Shown one piece after another: positions 12,481-23,992 of a DNA stretch of 64,000 bases (its first letter is position 1; each line of letters starts with the position of its first letter). Made by a program: the position numbers and the translations under genes. The DNA is taken from NCBI GenBank assembly GCA_949592205.1, contig CATIUR010000005.1:132672277-132736276 (forward strand). The letters run 5' to 3'. The notes under the pieces were generated by a model that was not told the origin of the DNA, made no database searches, and saw nothing but the letters and a program-made list of their open reading frames with translations. Origin of the DNA: Helichrysum umbraculigerum. Lineage: Eukaryota; Streptophyta; Magnoliopsida; Asterales; Asteraceae.

Positions 12481-13189
12481 AACCGAAACGATTAGTTAAT
12501 AATCACAAATACACGAACCTAACAAAACGTAGAAACTCAAAATGAAAATGGGCGAAAAACATCTTTAAATAAAGTATTATTAGTGAGAATAATAATTACG
12601 TACTCCGTTTGAAATTTAAATACATTTTAGATACAGAAAACTATCCGTCAAACGAGACAAAAACAAAGATACATTTTTGTACCCTGTTAAAAGTATTTTT
12701 ATAAAATGCTTTGATTAAAAACGTATACGAAATAATATTTAGAAAATTTTCATTTTTAAATATTATACTACATTACGATCGGGTACACGAACACGGGTCG
12801 AAAATCACCACCCACCACCAATAATTGGGGCCGGATATAACCGACCCCCAATAATGCAGAACACACACGCACACATAGTCTTGATCTTTTCTTTCCCTCT
12901 CATTCTGTCTTTTGATTCATCAATCATCATCCACAACAATCAACAACATCAACAACATAATCATCATCATAATCTGGATCATCATCATCATCGTCTTCAT
13001 CGTTCATCACCATCAAACTTCATTTTCGGTTCCAATTTCAATTAGTAAGAATCACTAACTTTTTTTCGTTAATTTGATGTTTTTAATACATTATATAACA
13101 TGTAGTAACATTATACTAAACTGTTAGTATGTGGAAATTGATTTAAAACTAGTTTTGTTAAGTTGCTGCACCAACAGACCAAACCCAGA

Positions 13190-13430
13190 CCTTTGAATTC
13201 GGCGGATTCAAGGTGAATCCGGCGGATTCCTGCCCAAACCCAATGAATACGGCGTAGTCGAGTGAATACGGCGTATTCCCCACACCTTGAGCCCAATACG
13301 GCGTATTCGGGTGAATACGGCGTATTCCCCAAACTTTGAGTCCAATCCGGCGGATTCGGGTGAATCCGGCGGATTCCCTTCGAAATCATTGAATACGGCG
13401 TATTCAAACCAATACGGCGGATTCCCCTTT
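13190..13430. repeat. GAATCCGGCGGATTC / GAATACGGCGTATTC palindrome cluster
   Basis: About ten copies, some with one mismatch, of two 15-bp palindromes arranged in pairs. The same array appears at 27-215. Confidence 0.9.
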
Positions 13431-13912
13431 TATATCTCATAATCCAACGGATCAATAAACTAGCCCTGTGAATTCTAGCTAAAACAGAACAAATAAAATT
13501 TTGAAAACGTCGACGATTTAACAACTTAAAACAGGGTAGCTTCTCGATGAAAATTTTATTATAACGGATTGGGTTCAAATTCACACGGTCATTCGAAAAC
13601 GACCAAATGGTCAAGGCTAAGTACCTTAGCCTAGTCAGTTTTAAGCCATCCGGGGTCGTCTAGGGGTCGAAAATGGCATATTTCGGTTTTCGGACTCGTG
13701 CCAAATTTTGTAACTTATAAAGTAAAGAGTAACTGATATAATGAAATTTCAAATGTAATACAATTCGAATACATTGAACGTAATTAACTTAACAAACAAC
13801 TAAACAAACGAATTATTACGCGTACACTTACAAACATACAATCTTGCGTGTTTAGGACATTAGGAGATTACTGTTGGAATACGCACGCACATTAGGATTG
13901 CTTGCTCATCAG

Positions 13913-14941
13913 GTGAGTCTCACTGCCCCTTTTTACTGTTTTACTTTGGGGGAGGTGCATCACTTATTTACTGAATATATTGTTTACAAAAATATATTTG
14001 TTACTGCTATTACATGTTTACTGTGAGTAATTGTTTACTGAAATTACTTGAAATATAATACAAGTACAAAATGTATTATTTTACTGATTTGAATACAAGT
14101 ACAAACTGTATTACTTTACTGACTATAATACAAGTACAAAATGTATTATTTTACTGATTTGAATACAAGTACAAACTGTATTACTTTACTGACTATAATA
14201 CAAGTACAAAATGTATTATTTTACTGATTTGAATACAAGTACAAACTGTATTACTTTACTGACTATAATACAAGTACAAAATGTATTATTTTACTGATTT
14301 GAATACAAGTACAAACTGTATTACTTTACTGACTATAATACAAGTACAAAATGTATTATTTTACTGATTTGAATACAAGTGCAAACTGTATTACTCTACC
14401 GACTTTAATACAAGTACAAAATGTATTATTGTACAAACTATAATACAAATACAAAATGTATTATCTTACACACTTATTGCCTTACTGAACAGCATGAGTT
14501 TCTATTTAATCCAATGAAGTCCTATGAATTATAGTCGTCAGTTATACGATAAGCGCGAATTTTAGTATATGGATCCATATGGGACTGACAATCCCCGCCT
14601 GGGGTGGTAGCGCCACCACGAACCGCAAGTGTCTAAACAGGCGTTTCTTATTCGTTTGATATGAGTATTTTTGGATTAGTACTCACGGGGGCAAAAACTA
14701 CTAACGTGTTAAGCTTCGACTATAATGGCTCATGGCATGGCAATAGATTGACAAACTACACCGACTTTACTATGTTTGTGAAATACTTGGTTACTGACTT
14801 ATTACTATTGTACAATTAAACTTTACTGTTTTACTATTGTGAATGATTTACTTGATATACGCAAACTGTTTACTACTGTACATACAAACCTGTGAGATTC
14901 ACCAACCTTTTTGGTTGACCTTTTTAGTGATGTATTCTCAG
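13913..14941 (+). other. Predicted intron in the solo LTR
   Basis: Donor CAG|GTGAGTCTC at 13913 and acceptor TATTCTCAG|GTAC ending at 14941, with GGTTGACC as a branch-point-like site about 22 bases before the AG. The same module recurs in the other LTR families here. The 70-bp minisatellite lies wholly inside this interval. Prediction only. Confidence 0.45.
14051..14462. repeat. Minisatellite with a 70-bp unit
   Basis: Units starting GAATACAAGTACAAACTGTA recur at 14091, 14161, 14231, 14301 and 14371. Each 70-bp unit is two related halves of about 35 bp that differ in ACAAACTG against ACAAAATG. The outer copies are diverged. Confidence 0.95.
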
Positions 14942-15383
14942 GTACACAGCAACAGTAGGATGGCCCGCAGGGTATGTTAGGCTAGTACGAGTCGCATGCA
15001 TAACCACTTGAAGATTTTATTGGCATTATCTTTTGTACCTTGATTATGTGTTTAAAATCTTTTGAATAACTTTGCGAACTCGCTAATGATGCACTACTTA
15101 TAACTTAAAACCTTGTATTACTTTTGGTAACGTACTGTAATGTAATGTATCTTCTAAAACGTCTCATTTAGAGTCGTTTGCATGTACTTTGGTGTTTTGA
15201 TATTTGATTAGTGGCACCCAAAACTCGCATCCGCAAAGCATTAAATTTGGGGGTGTCACATTTACACAACTTAGTTATAACCTAAACAACAAAGAAAACA
15301 TGATTTTACAGCTCAAAAATGCGTTTGATTTGTGTTTTGGATCGGAAAATCGCGACAGCCGTGAGTTTCTGCTGGTGTTCATC

Positions 15384-15640
15384 TATGCGACACAACGCTT
15401 GTGTCACATGTTGTGTCGCATGTTGTGTCGCATAAATCCATTTGTGTCGTATCTTATGTCGTACTCTATGTCGCATCTTGTGTCGTAAACCTTATACGAC
15501 ACAACCCTTATGTCGCTGTTGAATCAGCATCGCAAACTTTGCTACACAACCACTGTGTCGCAGAGCTCTTGTGTCGCACTCTATGCGACACAACCCTTGT
15601 GTCGCATGACACATTTTTGTGTCGCATGTTATGTCGCAGA
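15384..15640. repeat. GTGTCGCA / TGCGACAC inverted-motif cluster (5' LTR)
   Basis: About two dozen copies of GTGTCGCA or its complement, many paired as TGCGACACAAC then TTGTGTCGCA so that each pair can form a hairpin. The 3' LTR copy is at 21512-21745, and a related cluster sits in the LTRs of the element at 25805-37121. Confidence 0.9.
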
Positions 15641-15893
15641 AAACAGAAAACAGCCACATTTTTCTAAGTGTCGGGAAACGTTTTCAAATAACAATTTAAA
15701 TATGATACGACTTAAACTCAAAACAAATATACTTTATGAAGTATACAAAAGCTCAAACCTAATAATAATATGAATTATTATTACGAGTCATCAATAACGA
15801 ACCGCACTTACAAACATACGAAATCTCTCGTGTTTAGGACACTAGGAGATTATACTTGGCACGACTCGTTACACTAGGACGCTAGCTTCTCAG

Positions 15894-17397
15894 ATGAGTT
15901 TCATAGCCCCACTCTTTCAATCGTTTTATTGTTTTCGGGGTGAAACACATGCTCAATTACTGTTTTCGAATTATATTAATAATCGTTTATAATTCACAAC
16001 TATTTTATTACTATATGTAATGCGAAATGTGTAATACTTAGTAATTACACCCGTAATATTGTTTTAGAACAATATCAATACTTAACCTAGATAGGTTGCA
16101 ATCGTACACTGTTAGGTCGTTGGAAAACGATTATCAATACATAACTTGATTTAGTTATCACAATCCTTTGGCCATATTGTCGCGGGACAATATCATTGAA
16201 TACATAGAACTAGTTAGTTCTACCTACACTGGACAACATCTATATTGTTACAAGTTTAGTTATTCTACGGGAACAAAAACTGTCGACACTCTTCACTATC
16301 ACTAGAACGGGAACTGGACTTAAGTGAATATTTTCCCGAGACTCCGATATATATACTCGCTAGGCTTTAGGCTAGGAGTACACAATATTATCGCACGTTA
16401 GTATAGATTCCTTATACTAATACAACTCAACTAGGTGATGAGTATCTATACATAGGTTCAACGTGCCATTTTTTTTTCTTTATATATCTAAGTATTTGTT
16501 CATACATAATTAGATACAATCAACTAATTTCATGCTTGGCATGACTGTTACATGTAATTAGTGTTTCGACAGATACATATATACATATCTACATACTGAT
16601 ACATCATCTCGAGCACACGGTGCTACCTACAATTTACATATGTATATTAGTATACATACAATTATACGATCTACTTAGTCAGGCATGTCGAGTACTGCTG
16701 GCTTTCAAACAACTTAGTCGGGCATGTCGTTGTACTGCCGGCTCAATTACAAATTGTTTGCGAGCAATTCCAAAAACGATGCCGCGGTATTGCAGCGGGC
16801 ACCAAACGATGCCACGGTAAAGTGGGCACAAAACAAAACCACGGTATTGCAGTGGGCGAGATTTCAACACAATCAATGGATCAGCGAGTTATACTCGGGG
16901 TTCACAATAAGTTAACGGGTCGGTGAGGTTCTCACGCGAGGCCGTTAGCTCAATCATGTTCGGGTTAGCTTATGCTAGCCGGGTAAACGAACATACAACA
17001 ATAATCCGTGGGATTACGATTTCGTTGCTGGATGCAACACGCTATCAAATATTACTCAACATCATATGACGTGGTCATACATTTACTTGATTTCAAACTT
17101 AGGCAGGTATTGCCCTACTCGGTTAAACTTACGTAATACCAGAAAGGTATTCAGGTTCGAAGAACCTCAATTATTAGGTACTTAGATACATATCCCTATT
17201 ACTTAGGTATTAGATACGTCGACCATCGTATACACATTGATGATTACAATTTCAACTTCATACAAATCAGAATCGTGGATTCTGAACTACTTTTCAAAAC
17301 ATACTGGATTTATACTTTACGATTTCAACTAACAATCCTATGAACTCACCAGCTTTATAGCTGACCTGTTTTAGCATGTGTTCTCAGGTGCTCAGCA
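15894..17397 (+). other. Predicted LTR intron with mutated donor (5' LTR copy)
   Basis: The counterpart of 21995-23486. The donor reads CAG|ATGAGT, so the invariant GT has become AT; the branch-point/acceptor module ending GTTCTCAG|GTGC at 17397 is intact. Confidence 0.4.
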
Positions 17398-17663
17398 GGA
17401 TTAGGAATTACTACAAGATTATGCTAGCTCGAGTCGCATGATTTCAAACAATTGGGACTACTCTACATTTACTTTTGTATTTTCAAATTATGTATTTGAA
17501 ATTCCTATTAAACTCGCCACGTTGTAAACGTTCTATTTGGTAAATGTATAATTATTTTCAAACGTCTCATTTAGAGTCGTTCATTATGTATCTTATGCTG
17601 TGATATTTAATTTGGTAACACCCGACCCGATCGCTTCCGCAAACCGAAATTTGAGGGTGTTAC

Positions 17664-17890
17664 AGATTGGTATCAGAGCCTAAGGTTATAGTGAACTAGG
17701 TTGCATTTAGTGGGCCTAGACTATGACCGTTAGGCAGTATTCCTCATTAGGTATGACTGGTTCAGGAATTACATCATACGAGTTTAATTTAACATAGCGT
17801 AGCTAACTATGTACAATTAAATAAAGATGATGTAAGATCTGAAAGGGGTTACACAGAAACAGGAATGCGTAGTTGACTCTGATTGTTATG
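17664..17890 (+). promoter_or_regulatory. Conserved leader with tRNA-Met primer-binding site
   Basis: The PBS TGGTATCAGAGCC (17667-17679) lies three bases after the LTR and is complementary to the 3' end of plant initiator methionine tRNA. The next 200 bp, from AAGGTTATAGTGAACTAGG, is nearly the same as at 60100-60310 and, reversed, 33690-33932, although the LTRs of these elements differ. A conserved non-coding block here is a good candidate for the RNA packaging or dimerisation signal. Confidence 0.85.
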
Positions 17891-18289
17891 TGCTAGACAT
17901 CTTAGGCTATTATATGTACTGTAGGTATATATTAATAGGCCTTACATGTATACTACTTCTACGTATCAAATATATACTAGGTATATACAACTAAATTCCG
18001 CTGTACTATCATTTACTCGTAAAGAGGCACATCGCCGTCTTCCTAACTATCACGACTCGACATTTTTTCTCCTTGTGTACGCATAGGAGGATATCACATA
18101 TATCACTGAACCTCGGGAAGGAGGTACAAACGTATTCAATGGGAATGGAAACCCACACATGCTAAACGTCCACGAAATTTAAAACAAACAAACGAGTTTA
18201 TCATCTTTGATCATACTGGTCACCATTGGATTAGAGTTGACTAAGTCCACAATAAATTAATTATTTCAATCACTACTTGATCATTTAGA

Positions 18290-19140
18290 TCAATCAACTC
18301 AAAACCTCAGTGCCTTGGCACTCACATTCTAGCATTTGTGCTACATTTGGGAGATCACATAACTTCAACGCATATTCGGCCTTAGGGCTACAATCGAACA
18401 ACTCATGACACGTGGTGTCACATGGTGCTTTGGGCACAACACACAGCATGTAGTGCTGCAATTGCACAGTATGTTTATACTGCATTTGGCACATTGGTGC
18501 TACATTCACAGTACATGGGTACTGCAATTACGGTGCCGCGGGCACTTCATTACGGCACGTGGTGCTGCGTTTCATAGTACTTTTGTACTACAATTATAAT
18601 ACATTACAAATACATTACGGTACTTCGGGCACTACATTTTGGCACGTTGTGCTACACCCAGACTCGATGAGCTACTCTCAATATGCATGTAGACTTGTTA
18701 TAGTTACATGTACAATTTATATATATACATATACACTCACTTAACGGGGCACGAGGTGCCACACCTGACTTTTACTACGCACGTATACTTGTATAGTTAC
18801 GTGTATACCATATATGCATATATGACTACTCTACTGGACACGAAGTGTCCCACTCGATTACCTTACATATGAACATTCGCTATAGGCACTTGCACACTTA
18901 TACGCATACACGATTACCTTACTGGGCACGAAGTGCCACACCACGACTACTAAGGCATGTGATGCCTCGTTCGATGAATACACTCTAATTTATTGGGATT
19001 ACATCTATAGTACTTTAGTACTACATTACAGTCTGATAGACTACGACAATACCATTAGTTCTGGTCGAATTACATATAATACACAACTAGGTCGTTAGTA
19101 CGACTACACATTTAAAAATTCCAAGGTCCGAGGACTTTCA
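18290..19140 (+). repeat. Stem-loop-rich leader of the Gag-only element
   Basis: Non-coding stretch made of many short, unrelated inverted repeats, for example GGCACGAAGTGCC, GACACGAAGTGTC, AGTACTTTTGTACT, AGTCTGATAGACT and GTCGTTAGTACGAC. In the autonomous elements this interval holds the coiled-coil ORF, which is absent here. Confidence 0.65.
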
Positions 19141-19261
19141 TATGGATACCTTAAGTGGTTTCTGCATAACTATCACTTTTACATCCGAGTATACAACTAT
19201 AAAAGTCAAAATCTTTGAATAAAGATCTCACACTTTGTCATTTCATTCTTGTTCAAGAAAC

Positions 19262-20233
19262 ATGCCTCCTAAACGAAAAATTCCCACTCAAGCTGAGCAC
19301 GATCAAATCATTAATCAAGTAGTGACTGCGACCTTAGCTGCTCAGAACCAAGTAAAGCCTTGCACTTTTAGGGATTTCCTGAGGTGCGAACCACCAAACT
19401 TCGTTGGTACTGAAGGAGCTGTCGGATTAATTCGATGGTTCGAGAAAATGGAATCTATCTTCCGCGTGTGCAACTGCCCCGACGACTGCAAGGTCTTGTA
19501 CGCCACATACACCCTCCAGGATGATGCCTCTACCTGGTGGAATTTTCACGCCCGAACTGTAGAAATCGACACTGCTCACGAACTTCCGTGGGAAGACCTG
19601 AAACGAATCATGAAGGACAAGTATTGTCCCATCGAAGTACTTCACAAGCTTGAGGACGAACTTTGGCACCTCACCGTAAAAGACAACGACATCGAAACAT
19701 ATACCAATCGTTTCCAACAACTAGCACACCATTGTCCAACCATAGTAAACCCTGAACCCCGACGAATCGAAAAGTACATAAGGGGACTTCTGATGCAAAT
19801 TGAGGGATTGGTCACAGCCTCGAAACCTATCACTATAGACGATGCTGTTCGCATGGCCCACAGACTCATGGCACAGGTGGTTCGACGCGGGCCACCTGCA
19901 ACGGAAAACAATCAAGAAAAAGGGAATGGAAGTTCCAGCTCTAGCCAAAATCCAACGAATCAACCTGAACCCTTGAGGTACTATGCTGTCGAACCCAACG
20001 AAAGACAAGGCTATACGGGTAACAAACCATTTTGTCACGGCTGTAAACGTCATCATGACGGATTATGCGGATTACCCTGCGAAAGATGCCAACGATATGG
20101 ACATGTAATCCGGAACTGCAGAGTTCCCGCAAATCCCGACTCTCGAAGGATATGCTTCAAATGTAAGGAACCCGGTCATTACAAGAAGGACTGCCCAAAA
20201 AGACGCAAAATCCACTTAATCGACTCCGAGTAA
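19262..20233 (+). CDS. gag: Gag protein of the Gag-only element
   Basis: A 323-residue intact Gag. I chose the ATG at 19262 (MPPKRK), because the related elements also start MPP and the upstream codons have no ATG. Residues about 30-190 are the retrotransposon Gag domain with the conserved GLIRWFEKM and STWWN motifs. The C-terminus has a CX2CX3HX4C finger (about 258-269) and two CX2CX4HX4C zinc knuckles (273-286 and 298-311), which bind nucleic acid. The frame stops 13 residues after the last knuckle, where protease would begin in the autonomous relatives. It should form virus-like particles that package element RNA in the cytoplasm. An intact frame with no pol suggests selection for, or recent use of, Gag alone. 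Confidence 0.93.
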   Translation: MPPKRKIPTQAEHDQIINQVVTATLAAQNQVKPCTFRDFLRCEPPNFVGTEGAVGLIRWFEKMESIFRVCNCPDDCKVLYATYTLQDDASTWWNFHARTVEIDTAHELPWEDLKRIMKDKYCPIEVLHKLEDELWHLTVKDNDIETYTNRFQQLAHHCPTIVNPEPRRIEKYIRGLLMQIEGLVTASKPITIDDAVRMAHRLMAQVVRRGPPATENNQEKGNGSSSSSQNPTNQPEPLRYYAVEPNERQGYTGNKPFCHGCKRHHDGLCGLPCERCQRYGHVIRNCRVPANPDSRRICFKCKEPGHYKKDCPKRRKIHLIDSE

Positions 20234-20743
20234 ATCAAATAAATCTCCAACGATAATGTAAGTACAACTCCTCCTCGAAAACATAACCCTTCAATTATAG
20301 ATTCGCTAAACGCGTACTTATTATTCCCGATATCATTTTATCAAACTAATATTGATTACATCTTAGGGCTAGTTGACCTAGGCCCACATAAAACTCAATG
20401 TTTGCTTTCAGCAGAGTAATCTACTGCACGTTCACCAAACATTTAGTCCTGATAGGACTATTTAAAAAACGATCACTATGTGACAACCATCTAGACCCGA
20501 ATGAACTACGACGTAAACGGTTATCGAATAACCACAAAATAATCATACTCCAAACAAACAATATGGTCAGAATGTGACTACAATGATAAACCGCGACACG
20601 GTCATGGATTGACTGCCCTTCAACTCCGTTATAAGGCATGATATGTCTAATACCTACTCGATAAATTCCTCATACGTACATTGCTCCCCAGACTCCACGC
20701 GACCACGACTTCACATGAAATTTCGGGACGAAATTTTATTAAC
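20234..20743 (+). other. Non-coding interval between gag and PPT
   Basis: About 510 bp with no pol remnant that I can read. It ends in TTTCGGGACGAAATTT, the usual text just before the PPT in this group. Confidence 0.7.
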
Positions 20744-20753
20744 GGGGGGAGAA
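20744..20753 (+). promoter_or_regulatory. Polypurine tract
   Basis: GGGGGGAGAA lies immediately before the 3' LTR: the plus-strand primer site. Confidence 0.92.
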
Positions 20754-23700
20754 TGTAACACCTGGTCAAAAAGTCAACTTGCGCGTCTAATTTAAACTTT
20801 AAATCTTCGTACTAAGTACGCATTATTACCACGGAATTTAAAAATTATATATAATGTATATATAATACGATGGATTACTCAGAAAAACGCGTCCAAACTT
20901 CAATGTCAAAAATCTCAAAACTAATATTTTATTAGTTAGAATGAATATTATATAATTTGAGAAAAATAATAAACATTTGGAAATAACATAAATAAATTTT
21001 AGAATTTAAAGTATTATTTTGAACTACGAGCGGGTACGAAAATACTGGTATTTTGTACTGCGGTTGGAGACCACAATATACAAAAGTGGGAGCTGAGTTT
21101 AACAAAACCCAACCCCCATCTCTTTTCTCACTTAATTTTTCTTCTTCTTCTTCACATCTCCACCCCATTTTCTCTCTAAAAATAATCACCACCAATCACC
21201 ACCACCACCGCCGGCCGACCACCGCCACCACTAACACCAACATTTTCGGAACCACCATCAAGAGAGGAACAACATTAACAAAGGCAACACCCTCGTTTTC
21301 TTCCTCGTTTGGCCTCGATTTGCATTTGTAAGAAATTCCTAAATTTTTAGGTTTAATCATTTTGGTGTAATGTTTTGGTGTAATAATGTTTACACAACTT
21401 AGTTATAACCTAAACAACAAAGAAAACATGATTTTACAGCTCAAAAATGCGTTTGATTTGTGTTTTGGATCGGAAAATCGCGACAGCCGTGAGTTTCTGG
21501 GCTGGTGTTCATCTATGCGACACAACGCTTGTGTCGCATGTTGTGTCGCATAAATCCATTTGTGTCGTATCTTATGTCGTACTCTATGTCGCATCTTGTG
21601 TCGTAAACCTTATACGACACAACCCTTATGTCGCTGTTGAATCAGCATCGCAAACTTTGCGACACAACCACTGTGTCGCACTCTATGCGACACAACCCTT
21701 GTGTCGCATGACACATTTTTGTGTCGCATGTTATGTCGCAGAAAACAGAAACAGCCACATTTTTCTAAGTGTCGGGAAACGTTTTCAAATAACAATTTAA
21801 ATATGATACGACTTATACTCAAAACAAATATACTTTATGAAGTATACAAAAGCTCAAACCTAATAATAATATGAATTATTATTACGAGTCATCAATAACG
21901 AACCGCACTTACAAACATACGAAATCTCTCGTGTTTAGGACACTAGGAGATTATACTTGGCACGACTCGTTACACTAGGATGCTAGCTTCTCAGGTGAGT
22001 TTCATAGCCCCACTCTTTCAATCGTTTTATTGTTTTCAGGGTGAAACACATGCTCAATTACTGTTTTCGAATTATATTAATAATCATTTATAATTCACAA
22101 CTATTTTATTACTATATGTAATGCGAAATGTGTAATACTTAGTAATTACACCCGTAATGTTGTTTTAGAACAATATCAATACTTAACCTAGATAGGTTAC
22201 AATCGTACACTGTTAGGTCGTTGGAAAACGATTACCAATACATAACTTGATTTAGTTATCACAATCCTTTGGCCATATTGTCGCGGGACAATATCATTGA
22301 ATACATAGAACTAGTTAGTTCTACCTACACTGGACAACATCTATACTGTTACAAGTTTAGTTATTCTACGGGAACAAAAACTGTCGACACTCTTCACTAT
22401 CACTAGAACGGGAACTGGACTTAAGTGAATATTTTCCCGAGACTCCGATATATATACTCGCTAGGCTTTAGGCTAGGAGTACACAATATTATCGCACGTT
22501 AGTATAGATTCCTTATACTAATACAACTCAACTAGGTGATGAGTATCCATACATAGGTTCAACGTGCCATTTTTTTTCTTTATATATCTAAGTATTTGTT
22601 CATACATAATTAGATACAATCAACTAATTTCATGCTTGGCATGACTGTTACATGTAATTAGTGTTTCGACAGATACATATATACATATCTACATACTGAT
22701 ACATCATCTCGAGCACACGGTGCTACCTACAATTTACATATGTATATTAGTATACATACAATTATACGATCTACTTAGTCAGGCATGTCGAGTACTGCTG
22801 GCTCTCAAACAACTTTGTCGGGCATGTCGTTGTACTGCCGGCTCAATTACAAATTGCTTGCGAGCAATTCCAAAAACGATGTCGCGGTATTGCAGCGGGC
22901 ACCAAACGATGCCACGGTAAAGTGGGCACAAAACAAAACCACGGTATTGCAGTGGGCGAGATTTCAACACAATCAATGGATCAGCGAGTTATACTCGGGG
23001 TTCACAATAAGTTAACGGGTCGGTGGGGTTCCCACGCGAGGCCGTTAGCTCAATCATGTTCGGGTTAGCTTATGCTAGCCGGGTAAACGAACATACAACA
23101 ATAATCCGTGGGATTACGATTTCGTTGCTGGATGCAACACGCTATCAAATATTACTCAACATCATATGACGTGGTCATACATTTACTTGATTTTAAACTT
23201 AGGCAGGTATTGCCCTACTCGGTTAAACTTACGTAATACCAGAAAGGTATTCAGGTTCGAAGAACCTCAATTATTAGGTACTTAGATACATATCCCTATT
23301 ACTTAGGTATTAGATACGTCGACCATCGTATACACATTGATGATTACAATTTCAACTTCATACAAATCAAAATCGTGGATTCTGAACTACTTTTCAAAAC
23401 ATACTGGATTTATACTTTACGATTTCAACTAACAAAGTATAAACTCACCAGCTTTATAGCTGACCTGTTTTAGCATGTGTTCTCAGGTGCCCAGCAGGAT
23501 TAGGAATTACTACAAGATTATGCTAGCTCGAGTCGCATGATTTCAAACAATTAGGACTACTCTACATTTACTTTTGTATTTTCAAATTATGTATTTGAAA
23601 TTCCTATTAAACTCGCCACGTTGTAAACGTTTTATTTGGTAAATGTATAATTATTTTCAAACGTCTCATTTAGAGTCGTTCATTATGTATCTTATGCTGT

Positions 23701-23763
23701 GATATTTAATTTGGTAACACCCGACCCGATCGCTTCCGCAAACCGAAATTTGAGGGTGTTACA
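20754..23763 (+). repeat. 3' LTR of the Gag-only element
   Basis: 3010 bp, TGTAACACCTGG to GAGGGTGTTACA. It has a CT-rich leader at about 21100-21180, the GTGTCGCA cluster at 21512-21745, and the uninterrupted TTTAC that dates the solo LTR insertion in the 5' copy. Confidence 0.95.
21995..23486 (+). other. Predicted LTR intron (3' LTR copy)
   Basis: Donor CTCAG|GTGAGTTTC at 21995; branch-like GCTGACC followed by TTTTAGCATGTGTTCTCAG|GT with the AG ending at 23486. The interval is 1492 bp and packed with small stem-loops such as ATATTGTCGCGGGACAATAT. Prediction only. Confidence 0.5.
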
Positions 23764-23992
23764 GCCTCGTTCTCGTTCTCGTCTTCATCTTAATTGGTTG
23801 CTCCATAGACATTTCCAAATTCTTCAACGACTTCTTTGCGGGCCAATTTGATAATTTGTAATTCCTTTTTTGAGGCCCGTTTCGGAATATTCTTGCAAAG
23901 AAAGCTCAACGCCTTAAACGTCGCTTTTTTATATTGTTTTTATTAATTGTTTCAAGCATCTCCGCTGATTATAGGGCTTGTGCTTTAACCGC

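Larger units (their letters stand above)
12346..15260 (+). mobile_element. Solo LTR nested in the 5' LTR
   Basis: A 2915-bp unit starting TGTGACACCCGG and ending GGGGGTGTCACA, flanked by TTTAC at 12341-12345 and 15261-15265. The 3' LTR of the host element has a single TTTAC at the matching place, which proves the insertion. There is no PBS, coding region or second LTR, so it is a solo LTR left by recombination. Inside are a (TA)n tract at about 12441-12480, a CT-rich leader near 12880, the palindrome cluster at 13190-13430 and a minisatellite at 14051-14462. Confidence 0.92.
11706..17663 (+). repeat. 5' LTR of the Gag-only element, interrupted by a solo LTR
   Basis: It starts TGTAACACCTGG and ends GAGGGTGTTACA. 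Removing the nested solo LTR (12346-15260) and one copy of its duplication leaves about 3.04 kb, matching the 3.01 kb 3' LTR. A CT-rich leader at about 12060-12140 probably marks the start of the transcript. Confidence 0.9.
11706..23763 (+). mobile_element. Gag-only Ty3/gypsy LTR retrotransposon (Tekay-like, TR-GAG type)
   Basis: Inserted in Harb-2 with a perfect 5-bp target duplication GCCTC (11701-11705 and 23764-23768). The order is 5' LTR (11706-17663), PBS, leader, gag (19262-20233), PPT (20744-20753), 3' LTR (20754-23763). The interior is only 3.1 kb and has no protease, reverse transcriptase, RNase H or integrase, so it must be mobilised by a related autonomous element. Its first 230 bp after the PBS match those of the autonomous Tekay elements at 25805-37121 and 57034-64000. 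The two LTRs differ by roughly one base in a hundred by eye, so it is fairly young. Confidence 0.9.

Noticed and set aside
15384..15640. CRISPR-like array of short repeats
   Set aside because: The repeats are short inverted motifs with irregular spacing inside a plant LTR; there is no constant repeat-spacer unit and no cas genes.
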